Part shown: piece after piece, positions 28,701-40,700 of the stretch | How the letters are laid out: every line of letters starts with the position of its first letter | Numbering within the stretch: position 1 is the stretch's first letter | Origin: Rhea pennata | Lineage: Eukaryota; Chordata; Aves; Rheiformes; Rheidae | Assembly: GCF_028389875.1 (NCBI RefSeq) | Contig: NC_084672.1 | Coordinates: forward strand, 1,137,501-1,201,500 | Direction: 5' to 3' | DNA: 64,000 nucleotides | The notes under the pieces: model-generated | The model's input: only the letters and a program-made list of their open reading frames with translations | Database searches by the model: none | What the model was told of the DNA's origin: nothing | Program-made: the position numbers and the translations under genes

Positions 28701-31700
28701 TACTCTCATTTGTTGTCATTGGGACAACAAATTAACTTGAAATAAGATTCCTTTTTAACCAAAGCTGGCACCACACCTGGATTTCAACAGCTTAGTTCAG
28801 AAGTGGGTGACGGCCAGGCTGGCACAAGTGCCTGGAGTAATGGAGAGCTCCCACCCCTGGAGTGCCAGCGACGCCAAGGCATGACACCAGCATGCATGCC
28901 CAGGGATGCACCTCTCTCCTCCTTTCACACCCTGCCCCAGGGAGGTCCCTGCTACACAACTCAAACAGCTCAGTCAGCCTGTAGTTAACATAGCTATTTA
29001 AAATACCATCTGTGTATTTTCAACAAGCAGCTTCCCCGCTGGAGAAAACAGTGAACACATTGCTTTCACTAGTCCAGTATCTTGCAATACACTGCTTCCT
29101 TCCAGCCTCTAGCAAGTCTACCAATAGCTCTACCAATAGCTGATCCTACTGAGGAAGGATTTTTGTGGGTGATGTAAGGCTGAACTGGCATTAATTAGGT
29201 ATAGATTAGGCAACCGGATGCATTATTATCGTCCAGCCTCAAGCTGTAAGCCATTTCAGGCATACAGCAAAGTCACTACATTATACCGCTACAAATACAT
29301 TTTTTTTTATCTACTGGTGGAAAACATTTAAAAAGAATATTTTTCTATAAACTTGGAAACAATAGTATCTTTGTTGGGGACAGTAAAGGCTTAGGTATTG
29401 GGCTCCTGCATTGGCTTCATCTATGATGCTGATGCTCCTTTGGACTAGTTCACCAATCATCTATTTAGTCTAAAAGCTTGGAGCTTTTCAAGATGTATTC
29501 AAGACGTATGTGGGGCCTCCACATACCACTTCAAAAACTCCAGTCAACCGTTCCTGCTCTTTGATCTGTTCAAGGCACTTTCTATCTTTCCTCAGTTTAT
29601 GGGGGAAGTCTGCAGTCCCAGTAAGAGAGGATAATTTAGATTTGCTACTGACTTTGCCAGCAGCATGTTCAAAATCTATTCCCTCATTAAACATTTTACA
29701 ATAGTCCTACTGGTATCTTTCGTTGGCCTCCACATTTTGCACAAAAAGGCTGACTGAGCCAGCAAAAAATTGGCATGATTTTTGTTCTGTCTTTGAAGGG
29801 ATATACAGTAAACTGCACTCTCTGCAGTAAGATTTCATAGGGGTCTGTCCTGCATCTGCCTAATTCAGTCTGCTCATTAAGGAGTCGGATGATGGACTAT
29901 ATGGTATGATGATTAAATCCCCATATGAGAGTACACTGGGAGGATCTGCAAGTACATTTGAGAGTAGGATTAAAATTCCAAAAGCTCTTGGAGAACCGGA
30001 GTAATGATCCAAAAAGCCAGGGCTGAATTCAATAAAAACAAATGCAGGATTCAAATTTGGGAAAAATCAGCTGCACAAACAAAGGATCTAGAATAACTGG
30101 TAGAAGAGCAGTGCAGGAGGAAGGGCTCTGGAGTTACTCTAGCTGAGCAGCGGGCAGCAGTATAGCGCTGCTAATGCAAGTAAATATCACCCACACCCAG
30201 GTTAAGGAAACTAGAAGAGCCCATAGAAGGACAGTGGAAGAAGGCCTTCATCACTGCAAAGAAAGACTAAAAAAGTGGCTGTTTTAACTAGAGTAAGAAA
30301 AGACCAAGGGGAGACGTGACCGTCTGCAGCTACGGGAAGTCTGCTGCTGAGATGAAAGAATGATTCTCCTCCCTGTAGCGTATCCACAGGCCCAGGCAGA
30401 GCATGCATTAGATAGTGATCCCATTTAAAAATGTTTTTCTATTAGCTGAGCTAGGAAAGAACTCACTTCATGTTGAGGAGTGCAAGCAAAGAGACCTTAG
30501 AGCATCTTTTGATTTCTCCAAGGATTAGAGGGAAAAGATCACCAAATGTCAAAAAGAGGTTTATGTAGAAAGTGCCAGCATGACACAGAGCAGATCATCT
30601 GTCCATCTCCAGAGCTGGGAGATGCAGAGCTGTCACTCAACCATGGGGATGTCACCATTACCTGTAACTTACTGCAAGATCTGGCCTGCTCCAGGATCCC
30701 TCATTAGCTTGAGCAGAGGGAGCTTACAATGCTATTCCTTTTGGGGGATGGAGGATGTGGGGGACGTGACCTGTCCAGCTGTCCTGGGTGTCAGAGAGGA
30801 CCCTGACCCACTGTCTCACAAAGGGGTCACAGTGCTCAGTCCCGGTCAGACTCCAGCAAGGAGCCTCCTGCACTGGCCATGCAGCGCTGGGGGGATGACA
30901 AGGCCGTGCCACTGTCAAAAACATGAACTGTTTTCAGATTCAGTGGATTCTCCATCTTTTCTAAAGTAATAATCATCATCTGAAAGTGCACTTTTTTAAC
31001 ATGAGGTCTGTTCCAAGCACATCTAGCAACCCCAGGTCAGCCGAGCCTCATTTTTTGGCATACTTCTTCCCATTTTCCTGCCAACATCGTATTATAATAT
31101 ACTCATGTCTGTGCTCACAACAGGCCTCTCCTTTGCCTCAGGGATGTCACAGACATTGAAAGAGGCCTGCTGAACTGTTCTCTGCATTTGAAGGAAGAGC
31201 TGCCCCCTTTGGGAGGAGAGTAAAGACAGACAAAAACACAACTGGAAAAGCATCCAGATGGTCTGCCTCTTCCCTGTTGAATAGCAGCTCAAGGTTATTA
31301 CAAGCAGGAAATTCTTAAGCTAAAAGTGAAGGTTAAAAATAGAGGGCCAAGTATTCTGTGGATTCAAGAAAGCACCACTCCACTGAAGACCATAAATCAA
31401 CACTAATTCATCCTACCTGGGTGCCAAGCCTGTATGTTTCTGGCTGGGATTGATTTGACTGGGATTTAGAAATGGGGAATCAGTACTCAGCCAAAGTTCC
31501 TATCATGCAACTCCCAGAGTCCTTACTAACATATCAGCACAGAGCTAGAGCTTTCCCTGGTGCTGTTTCTTGCAGATGCTCTCATTGTTTTCTAATCATC
31601 CTGTAGCAAGGAAAAAAAATATCCCTCCAGTGGAAGATACTGGCTAACAAATGTAAATCTCTGGACCATGTTCTTAAGAACTTAGTAACAACAGGCTGAA

Positions 31701-34700
31701 AAATCAACCACAGAGTGCTAAAAATAAACAAACGTATGAAAGAATTTGGCTCAGTTTAATTTTGTCATGTGATGCCTCCTGCCTATAGGCAAACACTGTT
31801 AGTTTGCCCTGAGCAGTGTCCCTCTGCCAAGATGAGTGCAAAGCGAGATCAGGCTGTCCAGTGCTCTGCAACGAGATGCACCAAATCTCAGCAGAAAGAA
31901 AAACTATCTTCGGACAACAAACGAATGTCAAAGCCACTCCCTTTCCCCCTGGCAACCAAACACACACACATAATTATTAGGTGCTGTGAATGTCCTGTGA
32001 AGACAAACAAGATCATCACACTTGCAGCAGTATCTGAAGCCTGGTCCTTATACACATACTCGTTGTGCACGCAGATCATAGCAGCCAGTGTCCAAGCTGA
32101 CAGCTTGGATGGGTCGACATGCTTCCAGCTGGACTGCCCTCAGTCATGCTGGTACAAATGAAATGTGGCTCCAGTCCTGGCACTGATTGACACATGAGCA
32201 TGGAGGAGCAGACCTGGCTCCAGTGTTTTGCTGCTGAGCAAATACACTTTGGGAACTCAGACTGCTAAGTCAACAGAGAAAAATGCTCTGGCTTTATTTG
32301 CCCAAACCAAAAGCAACAACCTAGTGTGCTGCCACATAAATGTCTGCATTACTTTTGTGTACAAATACTCATTCTTCATAGCAAGGACCTAGGCAACTGA
32401 GCCTGTTAAAAACACCCCCAAATCCCCTGAGGTTGACTTCTAAGAGCAGTAAGATGAGTCATTCTTCTGACTACAGACCCCAAAGCCCGCCTCAACCCTC
32501 ACATATGGAGGCTGAGCATCCACACAAAAGGAAGATGAGAAAGTGAGGGACTTACTCAAGGAATCGTGTGATGTACTCCCTGCTGCAGCGGGACCAGGTG
32601 AGTGGGGACGTATCATACAGGAGCTGTGGAGACATGATGAAAGGTCTTTTCCCAACTGGCTCACAGTCATTGCTGCTTCCATCATGCTGAATCCCAAAAC
32701 TGTGTAAGAGCACAGTCCCACAAAGGAGAGGTGAGACACATGCCTGCCACAACCACACAAGTTCTCTGCTTTCAAGCAGAATGACATACATCACTCCCGA
32801 CACTGCAAACATTCAGAGCTTCCTGGGAAACTTGTGCATTATCAAACAGTATGGCATTTGGCAGCTTGGGAAATTCTAATGAAACTAGAGACAGTGCCAT
32901 GAACTTTGTCAACTTGGGGCTATGCTTCAGTAGATAGGAGCTGGGCACCCAAGGGCTAATCTCAGCTCTACGACCTTCGGTGAATCCTCCTTTCTGCATC
33001 TCCTTTCTGCCCTCTTGACTGAAATAAGAGATTGCCTCTCACTGCAAAGAGGGTGCAGTGTTTCTGTGCTTTTGCAGTAGGAAATGCTGCTGAGCAATGA
33101 ACACAGGGAGAGGATGGCAGCTAGGAGAAGCAGGAGCTTTCCTCTTGCATGCTTCAGGGCTGCAAAGCATAGCTGTACTGCACTAGCAAATAAGCAGAGC
33201 CACCGGAACTGCCTGTCCACGTGCTCTTCGCACTGACTCACATAAAATTGTTTTCCCTTGTAATCAGTGTGTCAAAAGCACGCAACTTGATTAACTACTA
33301 TGTCTAATGATGGCAAACAGAAGGTAACTTGGTAAGCTGTGGTAACTCAGCTGCATTCATGGATGTGTGTTCCCTATTTCCCATGATACAATGAACAAGG
33401 AGAACAGCTCCCATCATCCACATCCCCAAGAAGCTTGTTTCTCCTTGTCCTTACACTGGAGTAAAACAGGGGTATTTCCACTTGAACAGGCCCAAATATA
33501 GCCTAAAGAATTCAATGCAAGGCTCTTTGGCCTGTGCTTTATTCTTTATAAACAAATATTTGCCTTGCATCTTCTCTGCATTCACCAGAGCACAAGTAAA
33601 CTATGTGTAAGTCACAGCCTGAAACATGGAGAGTCATCATTAGCTCCTTTTCATTTACATGTATCATGACGTGTTTCTAGAAACATGCAGGTTCCAAGCC
33701 TAGTGTTTCACTTATTATTACTGCAATTTGCATCCACTACATTGCATGTGCTCAGAAAGAAATACATTTAGTATTCCTTTACCATCAATAAGCAAGTCTA
33801 TATGGAAAAGCTCAAGGGGCAGCTGATTTGAAGGACAATCAATCATGGAGCAGACACTCATCACAAAGTAGGCCGTTAAGTGATGTTATTTAAATTAATA
33901 GATGAGATTTAGCACAACTGTCCAGGCTGCTTACCATTAGACATGTGATTCACCCCTAAATATCTCAAAAGCAATAACTAAAAATGTAACTGAAATAATG
34001 AGCAACAAGATCTTATCTGAGAAGATGAGCACCCCCAAGGTTCATACCATACTCAGAGGAAACACAGAGGGTGAACTTGAAGTGACAAAGCCAATGGACC
34101 GTGCTTAATGCAGAGAATACATAAAGCAAACATTTAACTGAATAGATTAATGAATCCAAAATTTAATATAATTTAATGAATAAGTCATCATATCATATTT
34201 TTTCCAAGTTACATATTTTTTGCAGGACTTTTATTTCAGCTTTCCTATTGAAAACTTGGCCAATTAAAAAGTAATGAGAATACTGAACAAGACTGATCTA
34301 ATTAAACTTATAGAGTGTATAATTTTATCATACAAAGATATCGATTATGAACTATGATACGACCTTTTCAAAGTTTAATGGTATTGAACACAGAGTAGAA
34401 AAATCCCATCACTGAATCTATACACAGACTAAGTTTTAATCTTCTTACTGAACCAACCTTCTTTTCCAAAATCTTTAACTTCAGCAACACAGGAAACAGT
34501 ATACAAATGTAATTAGTGTAGGTTTCCTTGGAGTACGTGATTTTCAGTAAGCCCACAACAATCAAACACTTAACCCTCTGAAATGAAATTCTCAGGGTAA
34601 ATTCCTCTGGACTCAGAAAGTTTTGCGTAAGTGAGGAACTGCTCGGTAATATTCTTCCAATTTCTACTTGTACCTTTTCAACCCCTGACTAGACAGTGCA

Positions 34701-37700
34701 AAGGACAGAAGTCAGAGAAGAGATTAGGAAATTGGTAGTACCTGTGTCCGAGCTCATGGGCCACAGTGAATGCCAGGGGAAGTCCCGTGTCCTCATTTAT
34801 ATTACAGCTTCGGTGGGGCTGGCACATTCCTGCCACATGAGACAGACCCAGAGTCTCACAGGGTCTGTTCATTGCTGCACAGATGTCTTTCCTTTGACAT
34901 TTGGAAACAACAGAAAAACATACACACACACACACACACGGCAAGAGATTGTTTAAAAACAGCAAGTTTCAAAGCAAAATGAAAACGATCACAGGCAGGG
35001 CTAGGGAGATATGAGCGGAGTCAGCTCTTAATAGGAAGGAAGAGCCCAAACTCCCAGGCCATGTAAGGTTTGCATGAAGCCAGGCAAGCAGAGATCACTA
35101 GCAGCAGATTGGCTATCTGTGGAGTAAACCCTTCTTCTGTGGCCCTGATGCACCTGTTCCAGTGCCCAGTCACTTGCCCGTGGAACAGAGAGTGCTCCAG
35201 GGTGCTGCAGGATATGTCTGAGCCAGCAGATGAAGATGCATTGACACTGGCCAAACAGAAGCAAGAATGGAGATGTCCAAATGGTTTTCCACAGCAGCAA
35301 GATTTATGACCTTTCCTTTCCCCTTTACTCTCTTAGTATCCCCAGCATATTAAAAAGCCTGATGAATAGGAAACGCAAGCCAGCCTGGCTACATTTATTC
35401 CATTGCATAAATAAAGCTGATGCTGATAATAGTTAAAGCAGTTACTACATTTCTTGGGAAATTACATCCTAGGGGTGTTGTGGCCTAAGGCAGAGAAGCT
35501 CCAGCCACCCAGGAAGAACAACTTCACTGAAGTACAAGGCTTTAAATATCTTATTTCTGCTACAAAGCAGATCTCCTAAAGAAGATAAAATTGTTTTGGT
35601 CTGTGAAACAGTGTACAAACTAACATGATATTGCCAATAACCAAGCTGCTGCAGCCCAAAGCCATCAAACTGTGCATTTTGACTGCAAGGTATATAAACT
35701 TGGCCAGAGAAATGAACTTCACTAAGCTTCAAGGGAGGTTAGAGGCCTTCTCTGAGACTGCTTTGCAGATCCTCACATTAGTCTACAAGGAAAATAGGAG
35801 ACTTCATCCTTACGTAAATCTCCTGTGAGGATCAAGCCATGCTGGGACTTGGCAATAAGGCCATGGTGAAAATCTGGTTTGGAAATTCCAACTGGAAGGT
35901 ATCTCCAGATTTAAATCTGAAGTTTGAGACCAATTCCAGCCATTAAGGCCAGGCAGTCTTCAATTTCATGTTTTATGTCTTAGTATATGTGCTAGTATCT
36001 GAGACAGGGCTCAGATAATGGGAGTGAGATTTAGACAGATCCCACTAAGATGTGCTTCTGGCTGCCTGTGTATCCACATTCCTCTAGCTATCAAAACAAT
36101 TTCTAATGGGTAAAGTAGCAGCTGAAAACATAGAATTAGCTCATGGGCACGATACCTTGTAAGTAGGACTGCGACATCATGATGCAGTGGATGGGAATCT
36201 CCTTTAATGTTGATATTTTTCTGCCATTTGCAAAAACTTTTCAAGGTGTTGTCTGCATGGTGGGAAATCTTCAGATCCTCCTGCCAATGTGATTAAAAGT
36301 TTGCTGTCATACTGCTGCAGGATTTGTTTGTTTTTTAGGATGCGATGGGGAGGGCTCTGATCTCAGACACATCAGAATGAAATTAGAATTGCCAACCAGA
36401 TGGAATTACTCTGTATTTATAAGTTGTAAGTTGGATGGGAATCCAGTTCTTTTCTACTTTCTTTTCATCTGTGATTCAATTGAAACATTTTATCATCTAA
36501 TACAGGGGGTTAAGAAACACTGCGGGAAAGTATTCCATCTTGATTGATGTGCTTCAGAGAAGGATGCAGCTGGGGAGCTGTACTGAACAGCTGAGCAACT
36601 TCAGGCTCCCTGAGAATGATCACTGCAGCTGGGAAGCACAAACAACCAGCATTTCACAGCCCTCAGCCAATGCTACTAGCTGTGATATTCCTGCGGGACC
36701 TGCCCAGCTCTGAGCAGCAGAAGCAGAGCTGCTCAGCATCCGCTGGATACACCCTTGCCCTCAGCCTGACCACTGACATGGGAGCTACTCCTCTCCTAAG
36801 TATGAAGGCATGCTGCCAAAAGCAAAATAGCAGCACCAGTGGCACTGGCTAACACCCAGTAGCTTACAGGATGGGAAGGAAGATATTCTGAGATGAAATT
36901 ATCACAAATTAATGAGTAACTAGTTATTCTAAGAATCAGATTCTACAGCTCCTCTGACCACAGAATCCCCCTATCTCTAATTGAGATGCAGCCTAGGAAG
37001 AACACAAGGAGTTGAGGCACAGAAATCTGCCTCCATCTTATGCCAGTTCATCCAGGACAGGCTAACAGCATAGAAGAACACTTACAGGCTTTCAAGGCCA
37101 GCTGTCTATTTATCCCCAAGTCTGGCTATGAGGGTGGAAATGTGAGTCACACTGTTTACTCCTTACCTCCTCATCTTCTAGCAGGATGAGTCGCACTATA
37201 GCAATGTTGATGGGGTTCCCAATACTGGCATGGTGGAACAAACCTGCCACCTGCAAAATGCAAAAGCCAAATAAATAAAGCCAAAAAAACGTCATTGCTC
37301 TGTGACACGACTCCTGATAAGTACATTTGCAAGGGAACATGAGCTCAAAGGGAAGCTACTGAAAGTTGTTGACAGGATCTCAAGGAATTCCCAAAACGAA
37401 AGGCAAGACCAGATGCAGATTTGGACTGAAATATTTGCAGTGCAATGATATCTCCATTTTAAATTTATATAATCTCTGCAGCACATTGAAATTCAACCAG
37501 AAATGCCAGAGGAACATCTCTGTTTTCACTCCATAATGGATGTGTTTGACATCTCAAAGGAAGCCTACTCTCTGTCAGTGTATTCACCAACTATGAGAAA
37601 TCCAGGGATGCTACCTCGAAGTCCTCTGCCCAGTTCCATCCTCTTTTCTGGCCATCAGCCAAAGCCCTTTTCTGAATTATAAACAGGTACTCCCACAGCA

Positions 37701-40700
37701 GCGGAAGGGTAAACAAACCATACCAAATCATGCTAACTTATCTGGTGGTTTTACGGGGTTAGCAAATACCCCACAGATTTTCAATTAAGGCCACCATGTT
37801 CACCTCACATTTGATCCAAGCAGATCTAACTGTGATATTCAAGAGGTAAACAGTTAGTTTGTTAACACACTAGACCATGTGGTTTCCAATGAATGTCTGC
37901 AGAGCATCTAGAGTTTAAGCAGTAGTATGAGCTGTTGAGGAATTTGAGTCCAATTATTGTAATTAGCTTTTAAAGCCTGCCTATAACTTCTATCACCAAA
38001 TGTTCCCATGTTTTGGGGCCAGAAATGCAGCTCAGCTATAATCTGACACTGTGCTTGACTCCTTCTCTTAACTATCTGCAGTGGCACATTCCCAGGAAAG
38101 CCATTCATTTATCTCCTGTTAACCAGACTAGCACTCCCTTCATCACAGGCTGGCTGGCACCAGCTCCCTGGCATTTGGCTGACTGCAGGGCAGTATCTCA
38201 AGATTAAAATGAGAAACACGATGGTAGTTCTCCTGAAGTGCTCCTTCTGCACGTGCCTCTGGCTGGCACTGCCAGTTATGAGCACAAGAGAGTCTGAGCC
38301 AATGCTCTCATGTCCCTGTGAGGCTTTTCACTTGTGAGAAGGTTTCCCTTATCAAGCAGAGGGCTGTGGTTGGCCTTATGTGCAGGCTTCAAAGTCCTTA
38401 CAGCTTCAGCTGCATTTCTCTGTGCATGCTGCCTGCACATCCAGCTGGAAAGCACCTGTCATGATGCCGTGCAGGCCACAGAGTGCACAGAGTCCCTGCT
38501 CTCCCTCACTGAGAGCAGTGCAGCAGGCACAGTGGAGGTCCTAGGTGAGGGCAGCACTCCCATCCCCTGAAACTTCAGGTTTGGAAGGAATAGAATTGCC
38601 CTTGGGGTATCTCCCTAGGAGGCCACATTAAGCATTGCAGTTTGTGAGAAGGAGAAAAGAATGGCCCCCTAAACCCTGTGGGAAAGGTGGAATTGCTGCA
38701 GGCTAAGAGCTGCTCCCGTTTAGACAGCGTTTTGGGCCGCTGGCTTATCTGCCATGACACATTCTCCCAGAGCAGCCAGAGCATTGAGCAATGCAGAAAA
38801 GCAAAAGTGCAGGCATGAATAGCCTGTTTGGTGGGAAACTTACTGTGGTCACACCAGAGACAAGTCCTGGAAAGCCCAGTGGCCTTTACATCTCACAGTT
38901 ATGACTCCAAGGCCATGGGTGGTTTGTGTGGTTGAGAAAGCCAGGACTCACCATATTCATTACAGTCAGCACGTACTTTTCTATATTCTCACTCCCATGG
39001 TATTCTACCATCTTGGTGTCTGCTACCACCAAGGTTTCCACCCACTTCTCCTTGCTGATGGAGCGTTGCTTTATTCTTCTCTTTCTCCGCTGTTTCTGTT
39101 CCCATCTTTCCCTCCGCTTCTCAGACTTCTCCAGGCTTTTCTGAGATTCTGAAAGATTGAAGGGGAAGAAAAAGACCTTTTTTAGTAAAAGGTCCACAAA
39201 GTTGATAAAATATCATCAGAGTGCTTCTCCCTCCCCCTTTTTTGAATTAAAGGAAAAACAATTAAGTATTTAGAATACGTTCTTTGAGGAACATGAAGAC
39301 TCCATCAGACACAGGATTCTCCAATGCAGAGCACTTATGGTTTGTATTGATGTATTGATATATGAATTTACAGGCAACAATGCAAGAATGCTTGAATATG
39401 CACCACTGCGAAACAGCACTAGTGTCTCAACGTTTACGATTATAATCACACATCTAGATTTTATCGGGCAAAAGCAGTTCCCTAGCACAATAAATTCCAT
39501 GTCCCAAAGTTGGGACATTTTGAGCCAAATGCCAAAGACTATGAAGTGTCCTGAGCAGGACTGAAATATGCAGGACAATATAGAGATTTCCTAGGCCATA
39601 TGGAGACTAAATTCCAATTCCACCTTGGATTCCCTTATTGCTTGTCACTGGGAGTTGTACCCAAAGAGAAACAACAGGAACATTTATCAGGCTGAAAAGG
39701 CACAGAATGCTGGAGAAGAGCGTGGACATTCCTAAGACAAACAAGCAACTGGGAATTCTCATGCAGAGACTTTTCCTATGACGCTGTTTCAAGATCAAGG
39801 TCAGGGTCAGTTGCAAGCTGGGTAAAGGCTTTACAAACCACATCACACACAGTGGGAATTGCTTTTATGACCAATTTCTAAGAGTTCAGCATTACTTTGC
39901 TAACAATGGACTTTTACATTTTATGGACTATACTGTACTTTTAACTGTGAAAGAGTGTTTTATCCTCCAGCCTGAAAAATCCTAAGTATCTAGATAATTT
40001 GATGAATTGCTAATACCATTGTGGCAGTTTAATCAAAACAACTTCTTTGGAGCTTGTTCTCATTGTGTCCGTTGCTGCTAAGTTTTCATTCAGGATGTCA
40101 AGATACTTTAGAGGGTAGGGGGTGTAGAAGGTTCCCTGGATACCACAGAGAGTTTGTAGGCATTTTTGCTTTGAAATCCTTCTTAAACACTTACTCAGCT
40201 GTACATATAGGCTCACACTATGCAGCATAGGGTATTGACAGAAACTAAACACCAAGGTCAGTCTAATACCATCTGGCTGTGTGGTGTTTTGCAAAGAAAA
40301 GCAGCAATATGTCAATACAAAATGAAAGAGCTGAAGTAATACAAACCCTACAGATTCTCTAGTTTCCTTTTCAGGTGTATACATCACATCTACTGGTCTG
40401 TATTCCAGTAGAGAGTCACATGCATTACAAACTGGTCATATTATACCCAGCAAATTAATATAATTAATAAACTTTAAAGTCTAGAAGGAACCATTATATC
40501 TATAATAATCTATAATTAATAAACTTTTAAGTCTAGAAGGAACCATTATGATTATTATCATAGATTAAAGAAGTTCCATTCATTTAGATTAACGGAAGAA
40601 TGCCTAAAGATGACCTGATAATAGAAGAAAGTTTCTGAAAGCAGAGAGCTCTAAAAGATAAGCAAAACAAGAGGCACCAGCTGGAAGATGTAGCTTCACA

